DNA of 64,000 bases from contig NC_065571.1 of assembly GCF_937616625.2 (NCBI RefSeq), positions 41,136,651 to 41,200,650 on the forward strand, read 5' to 3'. The position numbers and the translations under genes were made by a program. Position 1 is the stretch's first letter, and each line of letters starts with the position of its first letter. Under the pieces are notes generated by a model that was not told the DNA's origin, made no database searches, and saw only the letters and a list, made by a program, of their open reading frames with translations. This DNA comes from Mercurialis annua (taxonomy: Eukaryota > Streptophyta > Magnoliopsida > Malpighiales > Euphorbiaceae). Below, piece by piece: positions 11,454-22,343 of this stretch.

Positions 11454-12230
11454 GTAGCTTCTCATTTTCTCCTAGAGAATATTTATCCAAATTAATGAAT
11501 TGGCTGCCATTCTTGTCAAGCATGTTGGCCTGGATCTATTTTATTTTCCTGGAAAAATCCTAGTAGGAATCAGACTGAGTTATTCCAGGATTCTTAAGGG
11601 AGCGTTCAACTTCTTCCTTCTCGAGTGTACCATTTTTTGTCTTTGTCTTGCGCTATTCTTCATACAAGACATTTGTGAACCATCTTTGATCATCTTTTGG
11701 ATGGTTGGCTGCTTCATTCATGAGCATGTTATACTCCTTTTTGTGCTTCTTCTTAGCTTCACCTTTTTTTCTCACTTCCTCAATGAGACTGTTGTTATAG
11801 GGAATGTTTGCTCTTCTAGTAGTAAATGTCAGCTCATCCTCTTGATCGGTGCTTGGTTCACCCTAGGGTTTCATGAACTTAACAAAGCAATTCATGATAT
11901 CATCAATCTATCTATTGAGGGAATCTGTAAGCTCCCCCTAGCTGATCCATACTAGCTTGCATTGTTCCTGGTACCCCATTGGTTGATTCTGTCATTCTAG
12001 CTGAGTTGACTGATCCAAAAGTTCTGCCAGAGGAAGATTTTCTAGAGGCAAAGTTGTTTAGCTGTGGACTGATTTGCTTGGATATTTGTATTGCAGATAT
12101 TGGATTCGTCGGCAATTTGGTAGGGCTGATCAGCTTGATCAATCTCACCGCTCGTCTTTGTCAAAGAGCATTCAGACAAACTTTCATAGTGACTGCATCC
12201 AGAAAGGATAATACATGATGCATGTCATAC
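11454..12230 (-). pseudogene. Tat-like gag remnant, N-terminal part
   Basis: Minus-strand frames from about 12230 downward give a degenerate gag N-terminus that includes ARMTESTNGVPGTMQASMDQ and a Lys/Glu-rich segment (IEEVRKKGEAKKKHKKEYNM). It runs up to the gtagc target site of the solo LTR and continues beyond it in the 7178-8483 segment. Stops are frequent. No specific catalytic function applies; it is the structural protein region of the transposon. Confidence 0.55.
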
Positions 12231-12984
12231 TGGATGTATGAATGAGTGATATGCATGCTTACGAGATGTATTGTCAATTAACACGTAGCATGTAGAACAA
12301 TTGATATCATAGACATGTTACTTATTCTGACCTTATTACAAGATCTCTTCTTTAAAAATCCTAAAACAGACAAGTGGTATAGTCAATGTAAAAATTGTTG
12401 TCACCTTAATTAGAAGGTGTGCAAACATAGAGAAGGTTGACCTGGCGGTCACCTGAAAGAAAATCTAGATTATAATTGAGCCCGGAGGCTCATTAAGTAA
12501 ATGAACTTTACTTGACTGGACTGGATATTTGGTTTGACCAAGTCAATGGACTTTTTTTGATTGGATCTGGTATTTAAGACTAGCCTAATATGGTGTTTTT
12601 GAAGATCTGGTTTTGAAAACTAGAAAAAACTTGTTAGACCTTACCTAAGAATAAGATTGAAAACTGGATTTAGAACCCTTATATTAACATTATGCCTCAA
12701 ATACAAAACGTTATGTTGGGTATTGATGGATTAGCATAAGTGAAACCCCACATCACACAGAAATAAGAACTTTTGCATACTTGCCTATTAATAAGCGGCC
12801 CAATGCCCTATCGGATGGTACGACATACGTACCTCTATTTTAACTCTTCACTATAACTCTACTAACTTTAGCATCTGAGTGGACCCGAGACCCGTGTCCT
12901 AACTTCATCCCCTTTGTCTCACAACAGGCATCCCAGACTAGCAAAATAGACATCAGACCCCGTAGCGATACCCGGATCTATCAT
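12231..12984. other. Junction of minus-strand leader and the plus-strand Tat LTR
   Basis: No ORF is supported. The left part is probably leader of the minus-strand element. A TG start at 12714 (tgttgggtattgatgg) and a CA end at 12983, just before a degenerate gcgcc primer-like site (tttagcgccatcagtagg), could delimit what remains of the 5' LTR of the plus-strand Tat element. The left boundary is unproven, as no matching 3' LTR was found. Confidence 0.4.
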
Positions 12985-15211
12985 TTAGCGCCATCAGTAG
13001 GAAGGAAAATCCACGAAACAAATACTATTGATAGAAGCGAGAATCGTAATGGGAAATCTCAAACCCCAAACGGTCAAACCAAAAAAGCAGCTAAGATGGA
13101 GATGCATGACAAACGACAAGACAACGAGAGATCTAGAGAAGCGAACATGTAGATCCAGATGAAGAGATACAAGCATACTAGGACAACCATGCCAGTTACC
13201 GTATGTCATGTAAACCTCACAAAAATAGACAGAAGCGGGAGAAAGATCTCTTGTGATCAAAGCCGAAGAAGAAGGAGGGGAAACCCGAAAAATATTGGTA
13301 GACCCGAGAGTAGACACCAACACGGTCACGAAACTGGCCTACAAGAGATGGGAGGAAGCATGATCAAGATAAAGGTGCAAACAAAAGACCTCTGAGGGAT
13401 CAGAGGAACAAGCCTCCTTTGTTAGGCACAACCACAATCAGATTGCGATTCAAAAATTATGAAGGAATAGAAAAAATAGTCGCTTCTCCATTCCACGTGA
13501 TAGATAGAAAGCTCCCCTACAACATGATACTGGGACGACCTTTCTTCAATGAGTCGGGAGAGGTGATCAACATTAAAAATCAAAGGATGATGATCCTTAC
13601 GGAGGAAGGAACGCTGGTAGTTGAAGGAAATCTAAAAGAAGAGGAGGCGTGCTACACAGCAGCTCTGCCCAAGTTGTTACCAATAGATGAAGTACTTCAA
13701 CCCCTATGCGAGGAATCCACGACGGAACCGGTCGGGAAAACCAAGCAGTGGGAGATCCGCTAGGAGAAAATTGTAAAGATAGAGATGAACATCACCAAGT
13801 CAACGGGAAAAGCAATCCAAATGGTACTCTCCAAGTTTTAGAGGATTTTTGCAACCAAGGCATCAGAAATCAAGGGAGTAGACCCAAGAATAGCATTCCA
13901 TGAGTTGAACGCCGACCCGACAATGAAACCTATATGGCAAAAGAAACAGATGAAGAACGAAAAATAGCTGTATCGGAAGAGGTGGAAAAACTACCCAGCG
14001 TCAGATTCGCTAGAGAAGTCAAATACACAAAGTGGCTAAGCAACATGGTATTGGTAACAAAGGCAAACGAGAAGTTCCACATGTGCGTCGACTTTACTGA
14101 CCTAAACAAGACATACCTGAAAGATTGTTTTCCCTTACCAAACATCAATCAGTTGGTAGACGCTACAACATGCTACCAGTTATACAGTCTAGTAGACATG
14201 GCGCAAGGGTATAGCCAGATCCCAATGAAGAAGGAAGATCAAACCAAGACCAGCTTTGTGATCGATAAAGGTACGTATTATTATGCCAGGATACCATTTG
14301 GGTTAAACAATGCAGGTGCCACCTACCGGCGATTGATGAAATGCATGTTTAAAGAGAAAATCGGGAAATTCATGGAAGTATACATCGATCGCGTGATCGT
14401 AAAGAGAAAGAGTGAAGAAGACCACCCGAAAGATCTTCAGACAACGATGGAAGTGCTCGACAAGTTTAATATGAAGATGAAACCATATAAGTTTATGTTC
14501 AGCGTGGACGGAAGGAAGTTCCTCGGTTACATGGTATCTCAAATAGGAGTTGAGTCGAATCCGAAAAAGATCAAGACTATCTTAGAAATGGCCCCGCCAC
14601 AGAACCAACGAGAAGTTCAAATCCTCAACGAAAGAGTAACGGCGTTGGGAAGATTCATCTCATCATTGGCAAAAAAAGCCCCCCGTTTTATAACATACTG
14701 AAAACAAAGACGTTTAAATAGGGAAGAATACGACCGAGCCTTTGAACCACTGTTAATGTTAAACACATTCCTACTTAAACCACTGTTACTAAGCATACCT
14801 ACAAAGGGGGAGACGTTGTACATGGATATATCGCTATGCAAAGACACCAGAACAATAGTTTTGGTAAGAGAAGAAGAAGGCCAAAACTCCCAGTGTACTA
14901 TGTAAGCCGAACACTGAAAGATGCAAAGCACAGGTACTCAGAAATTGAGAAAATGGCATTACTCTTAACCACAATGGTGAGGAAGTTGAAGCCGTACTTT
15001 CAGGCACATCCGATAGTTATACGAACATATTAGCCAATGAGACATGCCCTTCAAAGACCTGAGCTCTCAGGAAGGTTGGTCAAATGGGCAGTGCAGTTGG
15101 GAAAACACGACATTCGGGACGAACCAAAGCATGCAATGAAATCTCAAGCCCTAGCCAATTTTGTAGCGGAGCTCACTGGTTATACCAAATCAGAGGCAAA
15201 CACAACAGAGC
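12985..15211 (+). pseudogene. Decayed Tat-lineage pol: protease, reverse transcriptase and first RNase H
   Basis: Aspartic protease C-terminus: residues with VIDRKLPYNMILGRPFF at 13490-13550. Reverse transcriptase: 13934-14700 in another frame, with CVDFTDLNK, PLPNINQLVD, MAQGYSQI, ARIPFGLNNAGATYRR and FLGYMVS motifs. The catalytic YxDD is changed to YIDR (about 14380), removing an essential aspartate. RNase H: 14836-15180, with VYYVSRTL and RYSEIEKMAL. At least two frameshifts and several stops separate the domains, and most of gag is missing before the protease. The pattern (ARxPFGLxNAGATYQR, FLGFMVS) is typical of Tat elements. The coding continues after the solo LTR at 15212-18071. Confidence 0.85.
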
Positions 15212-15881
15212 TGTCACGACCCAAAATTATGAGTCGCAACCGGTGCTAGGGAATGGGAGTGGTAGCTCCAAAACCCGTAGCAAGCCTGAAAATACATACT
15301 AATTTTTCGCAAATCAAATTATATCTCGTATATCATAATAATATCAAAATATACACGACCCCTGTTTGAAATACACATCAGAGTTAAAGCGCTTCACAAA
15401 TAGAGTCTAACTAATCTAAACTACTGCGGACTTGCTAGAATGAGAACCTAGTCTCATGACTCGTACTACTTCCGAGAATTAAAAACTTCGGAAGCTTCGT
15501 TCTCCACATCGTACCTAACTCAACCTGTAAAAATTGGAGTAACAACGGGGTCAGTATAAAACTGAGTGCATACACATAATTACCGGAATATTGCATAAAG
15601 GGTGAAAACGTTTAAAAACCTCTTTATGTAAAACATATTCTTTTGGATTATACTCTATACGATCTTACTTCCAAACATACTTCGTATGTTCATTCATACT
15701 ATCAAAGGCTATGTACGTGTCATAAACTAAGCGTCTATGTTATAGACATACTTGATATCCTTTCCCCATTCTTATATCTCATGTACGTTTATACTACGTA
15801 CATACTTAACATGTTTTGTTTACTGTTATAATTTTGATTGTCTTTCTTCTTCTCATTAAGTTTCTCTAACTTCATCTTTCT

Positions 15882-16071
15882 GACATCGATAGCAAAGCTA
15901 ACCAATGTGATCACCTTTCTAACATCGCTAGCAAAGCCAACCGATGTGTTTTACATATATAGCATCGATAGCAAAGCCAACTGATGTGTTTCACATATTT
16001 GACATCGATAGCAAAGCCAACCGATGTGTTTTTAATCATCTGACATCGATAGCCACGCCAACCGATGTATC
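15882..16071. repeat. Five-unit ~40-bp tandem repeat with internal inverted repeat
   Basis: Units starting near 15882, 15921, 15962, 16001 and 16042 share acatcgatagcaaagccaac followed by cgatgtgt. Within each unit acatcg pairs with cgatgt and tagc partly with gcca, so each can form a small hairpin. The array lies where the sister LTRs carry their own, unrelated triplications. Confidence 0.9.
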
Positions 16072-17052
16072 TAATATCATATCTTAATTATTGCTTTTAT
16101 CCCATATTGATTCTCGATATATTATGCTTGATTTTATCTTCATATGAGTCCCGAGGACTATTATCGAGAATGGGTAAGATACAGGTCTCGAGATTTCTCT
16201 ACCGAGATCAACCTTGTATCTCAGTTCTTATATTTGGTTGTACCATAGTACAATTCTCGTTTTATGTTTATTAATTATTTCTATATTTTTTTTGCTCTGT
16301 TATATTGATCCTTTATGGACCATGACATGCACATTATAATCTACAAACATACATCTATAACACACGCACGTATGGGTATTCATTAAATTAAAAGTACGTA
16401 TGGGAACGTACTATGTTTCTTTATAAATATATGAATAATAGTACATATAGGAATGTACTATACTTTTCTCGTGCATATTTGGTTCGATTTATATTGCTTA
16501 ACCCTTTCCCGGTTCTTTAAGCATTCATATTCATTTCATAAAATTATGGTATTAAAAATAACATAATACAAATATTTCAAAACATACGTACATATACTTT
16601 TAAACATATAAGTATTCATATAGTCGACCGTATAGGAAAATACGCGACTTTATGAATATTAGCAAGTAATTAAAGTGTACTCACAGAAAATGCTTATCCA
16701 AAAACACTTCGGGGCTTAGAAACGTCAAGCTTCCCGAGCTCTTTGTCCAGCTGCCTCTTGCCTCGCCGAATCTAAAATAATTTCAAAACGTTTGATTCAT
16801 TTCAGAATCTGATTCTAGTATTAATTCTACACTCGAGACACGACACTCCACACTCTTTGACCGTCGTGCTTCTCATGTATTTATCCCGATAAACGATATC
16901 TAATTCGTTTACGGATCGAATATCATTTCCAAGTTATCACACGTTAAACCTCATTAGGTTAACGATTCAATCAATCGATAATCGATCGATTTCAATCTCG
17001 ATATGCGAATACAAAATGGGTCACAAAACGAAGCAAACGGTGGAAACATTTA

Positions 17053-17160
17053 GGTGCACGCTCGTGCCCTTAGGGTGCACGGTCGTGCACCATATATAGG
17101 TGCACGCTCGTGCACCATTGATGGTGCTCGTTCGTGCACCTCGTGTGCACGATCGTGCAC
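17053..17160. repeat. Palindrome cluster, GGTGCACGNTCGTGCACC type
   Basis: There are five copies: 17053-17068 (right arm incomplete), 17074-17091, 17099-17116, 17123-17140 and 17145-17160. Each is centred on CG-N-TCG and is near-perfectly self-complementary. The cluster lies about 380-490 bp downstream of the minus-strand TATA box, in transcribed LTR sequence. Confidence 0.92.
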
Positions 17161-18071
17161 TTTTATGCACGATCCCCGAAATTGTTTTCTGGGGCATTCC
17201 GACGTGCTATAGGCGTAAAAACGCTCCTAATGCATCCAAAACGCTTAATCTCTATTCAAAACATCCAAATTCAATCCTATAATCGATAAAACGATAAAAT
17301 CGTTTAGTGGCCTAAAACTTTAACTCGATATATAATGAAATTAATCCATCCAAACGATAAAACATCAAGCTTACCGTGATCCGCCACTGAAATACGATCG
17401 TTTCGAGCTATAGAGCGTCGAAACTGACGAGAAACGAAGATCGGGCGACGAACCGTACGAAAACGACGATGAAAGTGAGAAAATGAATCTGATGATGGCT
17501 CAAGGATTCTGGACCCTTCCTTCACCTTTCCATCCTTATATATATTTGGCTAAAAGATCATTTAAATCCCTTATTTCTTTGACTTAAACCATTTCTCTTT
17601 TAAACTTATCCTTTTTAAGCAAATAGTTAATTACTCGTTTTAACTCAATTACTTACGTATTATTTATATCCAAATAAATAATACGATTCTAAAATTATTA
17701 TTTTCCGTGAATAATCTTTTAATTGTTATTCTCGAAGCTTAATTGGCTAATTTTCACTTTAGCCCTTGAAACTTTTCACAAGTTATACTTTAGTCCAAAA
17801 CGCTTCCGTGTCCAAATTTTAAACAGTCTCCGATTGACTCGAGACTTTTACCACAGATGGTATAAATCATTTTGCGGACTTTGGCGAAATAAATTCCGTT
17901 ACGGGATTTATAATTTATTTTATTTTAATATCTGAAGTTACTTCCTTAAATCCCGCTAATTAGCTTAATAAAATTATTCCAATTTCCCGATATAATTAAA
18001 TTAAATTCTTCTTAACTTAATTTATCGGAATTCCCGACATGTGGCACAACTTAATTATTTGGGGTATTACA

Positions 18072-19795
18072 AGAGCAATGGGAATTATATATTGATGGGG
18101 CAAAGAACGAGAAGGGGTAGGGGGAGGAGTCGTCCTTAGAGGCCCATATAAAATACGGATCGAATATGCGGTTCACCTAAACTTTCCAGAAACAAAAAAT
18201 ACAGCAGAGTACGAGGCACTCCTAACAGGTTTAGTGTTAGCAGTGGAAGTAAGAGCAAAAAACCTCAAAATCTACTGCGATTTCCAGTTAGTGGTGGGAC
18301 AAATCGATGGAACGTTCGCCGTGAAAGAAGAAAACCTGAAAAAATACAATGAAAGAGCAAAATAACTATTGCAAGAGATCGAAAAGAGGAGGACAATGGT
18401 AAATAATCAAAATCGGAATAGAGGAAAATGTTGAAGCATATTTATTAGCAAAAGCGGCCTCAGAAAGGAATGAGAAATTCCAGCTCATGGACCTCAAGGA
18501 GGAAGTAGATGTGCCAACAATCGACGTCCCAACAAGCTGCTATGTGCAAGGAGTAGACCCAAGGATGGAACCCATCTTAAGATACTTGGAGACGGTAGAA
18601 GTACCAGAGGACCAGAAAGAAGTAGAAAAACTTAGAAGAATAGCCAGCATGTATGCAATCTATCACGAGACTCTATACAGAACGTCAATCAGCTACCCGT
18701 GGTGTAGGTGTGTGTCGAGAAGGAAAGGGCTGTATATCCTACGAGAAATACACAAAGGAATCTGCGGGGCTCACGAAGGACCAACCACCATGGCAAGAAA
18801 AACATTCTTGCATCGATCTTGCTAGCCAACCATGAAATCTGACGCTGAAGAGTTGGTAAAAAAATGCGACAACTGCAAAAATCACAGGGATAGATCACAC
18901 ATACCAGCCCAAGAAACGAATCCAATACACAGCCCCTAGCCATTTGCAACATGTGGAATAGATATCCTATGACCATTCACCACATCCAAGAATCAGAAAA
19001 AATTCATCTTCATGGCAGTTGATAACTTCACTAAATGGGTAGAGGTAGAAGCGGTATCCACAATAACCGCAGCTAGAGCAGAGGAGTTCTTCAGGAGAGA
19101 AGTAATCTGTCGGTTTGGTATATCAAAGACACTGGTAACGAACAACAGAAAACAATTCGACAACGTCACATTTAGAGACTTCAGCGAGAACCTGGCATAG
19201 ATCTAAAGTTCACATTAGTGGCGCACCCATAAACCAACGAAATGACGGAGGTCACAAATAGAACGATCTGCAAAGGACTGAAGAAAAGGCTACATTAAGC
19301 AAAAGGAAATTGAGCATAGGAATTGCACAACGTGATTTGGGCGTACAGGACAACATCAAGGAAAAGAACGGGCGAAACACCGTTCAAGCTGACATACGGG
19401 ATGAAGGTTGTCATCCCAATAAAGATATGAATGCAAATAGTAAGAACAAAACACTCTGAAAATGACAAGAATGAAGAATAAATATGCATGTCAATAGATC
19501 AATTAGAAGAAAAAAGAAGATTAGCAAGTGTACGAGCAGAAGCCTACCGAAGCCAAACGGCAAGGTATCACAACAAGAAAGTACAACCTAGAGAGTTCAA
19601 GAAAGGAGATATAGTCTTAAAAGACATAGATATAGCCAAAGGAAATGCTGGTGTAAGCAAGCTCAAAAGTAATTAGGAAGGACCATACAGAGTAACCAAG
19701 ACAACCAGAAGAGGAGCGCACTGCTTGGAAATCATAGTAGGAAAAGAAATACCCACATTCTGGAATGTAAAACATCTAATAATGTATCACAACTG
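18072..19795 (+). pseudogene. Decayed Tat pol: second (archaeal-type) RNase H and integrase
   Basis: After the LTR the frame resumes with WELYIDGAKNEKG, then NTAEYEALLTGLVLAVE and IYCDFQLVVGQIDG. These are the D, E and D blocks of the extra RNase H found in Tat/Ogre elements. The integrase follows: zinc-binding region near 18740-18880 (CDNC present), core FMAVDNFTKWVEVEAV at 19010, and FGISKTLVTNNRKQFDN at 19110, where the usual SDNG aspartate has become Asn. The C-terminal part (ARYHNKKVQPREFKKGDIVL, 19560-19620) ends near 19795. Stops at 18118, 18363 and many later positions confirm the copy is dead. Confidence 0.85.
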
Positions 19796-20268
19796 AATAA
19801 AGTTCACAAAGCGATGTTTAACTGAAGCAACAAAACAAAATAAAATTTATGGGAAACATTTTCCATAAGGTAACAAACACAATATTTGAGAAACATTTCT
19901 CAAAAGGCAAGGGCCAAACTCACGGGAAACATTTCCCTTGAGGAAAGAAAATGTAAATGCAACAAACTGAAAGAACAAACAACAACAAAGGCAAATAAAA
20001 TGCAGAGAATATATAAAAAGAGAGAAGAAAAAGTTCATCAACGCCAGAATGTAAGATCAGCTATGAGCATCGGTGCTGGTAAAGTGAGACTCCTAGGGAG
20101 TAAGATGAGAAGAGAAAGTCTAATGCAATGCAATAGGTGTGGATATGTTTGGTAAATGAATGTGATCGATAAAATGCAAATCGTGTGGTTGTGCCCATGG
20201 CAACTATTTTTTTGAAAACACTTTAAAAACATTTTGGGTTCTTAATGTTTAAAAGCAGCTTTTTAGTC
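19796..20268. other. Post-pol region, no gene recognised
   Basis: It contains three variants of gggaaacatttyc (near 19850, 19887 and 19922) and an A-rich tract, and no supported ORF or LTR. It must contain the right boundary of the plus-strand Tat element and the leader of the minus-strand one, but I could not place that junction. Confidence 0.4.
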
Positions 20269-20287
20269 ATCCTTAGTGAAGTCGCCA
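20269..20287 (-). promoter_or_regulatory. Degenerate tRNA-Arg primer-binding site (minus strand)
   Basis: TGGCGACTTCACTAAGGAT (20287 to 20269) matches 15 of 19 positions of the complement of plant tRNA-Arg(ACG) 3' end, the primer used by Ogre/Tat elements. A CA LTR end lies two bases upstream (20290-20289). It supports an LTR to the right and an internal region to the left on the minus strand. Confidence 0.6.
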
Positions 20288-20288
20288 G

Positions 20289-21712
20289 TGGGAGCGGAGC
20301 GGGGTTTCGAGGGTCACTCGCCCAAACTTATGGCTGACTTCAGATCTGGTTAGATTTTAAAAAAATGGAGTCCCCACCTAGCTAAACCAGGAAATGTCTT
20401 TTATACCGACTAGACAACCTTAAACACTTATGGGCGAGAACATCGTGCATCAGACCAAAAAACCGGGTTCGATGGACACTACCAAAACTCTTGTAATTGC
20501 CTTATCAATTACATTCATTTATTGGACATATCCGGTATCTCTCATCTTAACCATATAAAAAGTCCACATGATTATGGTGCTAGAAAATATAAGTTCGAAA
20601 AACTGGTAAATGGAAAGCTGGAAAATATGTGAGACGCGCATATGATATAGACCGGCATGTGAGCATGTAGCAAATAATCCTAAACAAGCATCTAATTCTA
20701 AGGTTTCTATCATGCAGTAGGCAGAGGTGGAATTAATTCATTTTGCATGGTAAAATCCTCAACCATATGTCTAAGTGAGATTGATTTTAGTTAGTCATCT
20801 TGAATGCCTATACAACCTATATTTTTATTTTCACGGCAAACCTAAGATTTCTAGGTGATTTGCTGGATTTAGAGCTAATTAACATGGTTAAGTTATTAAG
20901 CCTGTTAAATGGTGGCTTTGGACGTTCTTTGGAAAGTAAATAAACAATATAAACATTATCATATACAGTTGATATATATGCAAGGTTAAATATACTTTAA
21001 ACCTTGAAGAACTAGAGTGTATGACACTCATCTACCGTCTAGATGTCTGTGCGGTAGGAATTTGAAGTTGGTCAGAACACGAAAGTTCTTCGTATGGTCA
21101 ATATAAGTCTGTTGGCTCAAATCATTATGGAATGTTCTTGAATTGAAATATGTTGATTAAAACTGGTAAAAACATCCTAAAAACATGTTTCTAGATCGAA
21201 TCATGACAATCATGGCAAAAACACTAAAAGTAAGATAAGCATGCAACCCGCATTCATGAAATATAACAATCCTAATATATACGAAATAAAAAGTGATAAA
21301 ATAATGATTTGGATCCTCATAAGTACCAATCTGAGTCCTTGCCTCGTTTTCTGGCGATCTAGATGTAGAATCCAGCTTTGGATTGATAGGTGGCATCGTG
21401 TTCTTGACTGAATCGAAGCTTAAAAGCTTGTTTAATTGACTGATGTGTGTGATGGTGGTGTATGGTTCGGCCAAGTCTAATGTTTTTGAAGGTTTTTGTT
21501 CTTTTAATCATACTGTGTTAATTTTATGTGTCTCTGGTCCCTGTGATTAACTAGCTTAATGGTGTTTTTATAGTGTTTAGGTTAGGTCTAGGGTTTCAAA
21601 TGATTGAGTTAGGTTAGGTGCTTACAAGTGAGTGTTGAGGTTAGTTTAAAGGTCTAATTTAGTCAATTAAGTTATTAAATTTGTATTAAATTAGCTATGC
21701 CATGAAAACGGT
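20289..21712 (-). mobile_element. Probable 5' LTR of the minus-strand Tat-like element, 5'-truncated
   Basis: The end at 20289 is defined by the primer site and by a C-rich tract (CGAAACCCCGCTCCGCTCCCA on the minus strand) typical of Tat LTR ends. The expected start TGTAGACACC is not found before 22343, so the LTR is truncated by the sequence at 21713 or by the Athila junction. No ORF is supported in this stretch. Confidence 0.5.
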
Positions 21713-22343
21713 TAGGGGTGTGCAAAAACCGACCGAAACCAAATTTTCAAACCGAGCCAAACCGATTTTTGTATTTCGGTTCGATTTTTCGATTTTTCGG
21801 TTCGGTTTTATAAAATAAAATTTTCGGATTTTTCGATTCGGTTCGGTTTTAGAGAAAAACCGACTGCAATAACCGATTTTCCGATTTTTGAAAACCACGT
21901 CATTTTTATTTTAGTCTCTGTATATAAGACCCTTTATACTATCATTTTACCCTAATTGCACAGCTGCCTCCCTTTTTTCATTTCCTTCTCACTTAAACTT
22001 TCAAACTCTAACTGATACATCCACACTCCATTTTCAATTTCCATTAAGCTTTTAATTCATACTAATTTGATTTCTAATTAAACCCACCACTAATATTCCT
22101 CAATTTCTTTTCTTCCTCTCATCCAATCTTTATTTAAATTGTAGAAATATAAAGGTAAAATTTCATTTGATTTTTATAAATCTGACTACTATTATTACTT
22201 ATTAAGATTTTAATTAGTCAATATCAATTCTTTTATCTCAAATTAAATATTTTTTTTATTTTGATTTTTTGATTTGAAATCAGATTGTAATTTTTCTAAT
22301 CTATTTTACCGATCTGATATATTTTAATTTTAATTTATTATGC
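21713..22343. mobile_element. Possible hAT-like left end and AT-rich flank
   Basis: taggggtgtgcaaaaaccg at 21713 resembles the TAGGGGTGTGCAAA ends of plant hAT transposons. It is followed by about 180 bp of degenerate cggttcggttt/aaaccgaa repeats. No right end is present; the sequence changes abruptly into Athila pol at 22344. The rest is pyrimidine- and AT-rich without ORFs. Confidence 0.35.

Larger units (their letters stand above)
15212..18071 (-). mobile_element. Solo LTR (2860 bp) with target duplication agagc
   Basis: On the minus strand it starts TGTAATACCCC (18071) and ends GGGTCGTGACA (15212). Identical pentamers agagc flank it (15207-15211 and 18072-18076). The terminal 70 bp match the other large LTRs. 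A TATA box lies at 17544-17537 (minus). It contains five hairpin-forming 40-bp units (15882-16071) and a cluster of 18-bp palindromes (17053-17160). The insertion falls between the two RNase H domains of the Tat pol, and the host frame resumes right after the duplicated pentamer. Confidence 0.93.

Noticed and set aside
11453..15212. The same motif at 11453 and 15212 as ends of an inverted-repeat element enclosing pol
   Set aside because: Both are ends of solo LTRs whose other ends and target duplications (gtagc, agagc) were located outside this interval.
15882..17160. Palindromic repeat arrays resembling a CRISPR array
   Set aside because: The genome is a plant, the units are irregularly spaced and non-identical, there are no unique spacers of constant length, and the arrays lie in LTRs.
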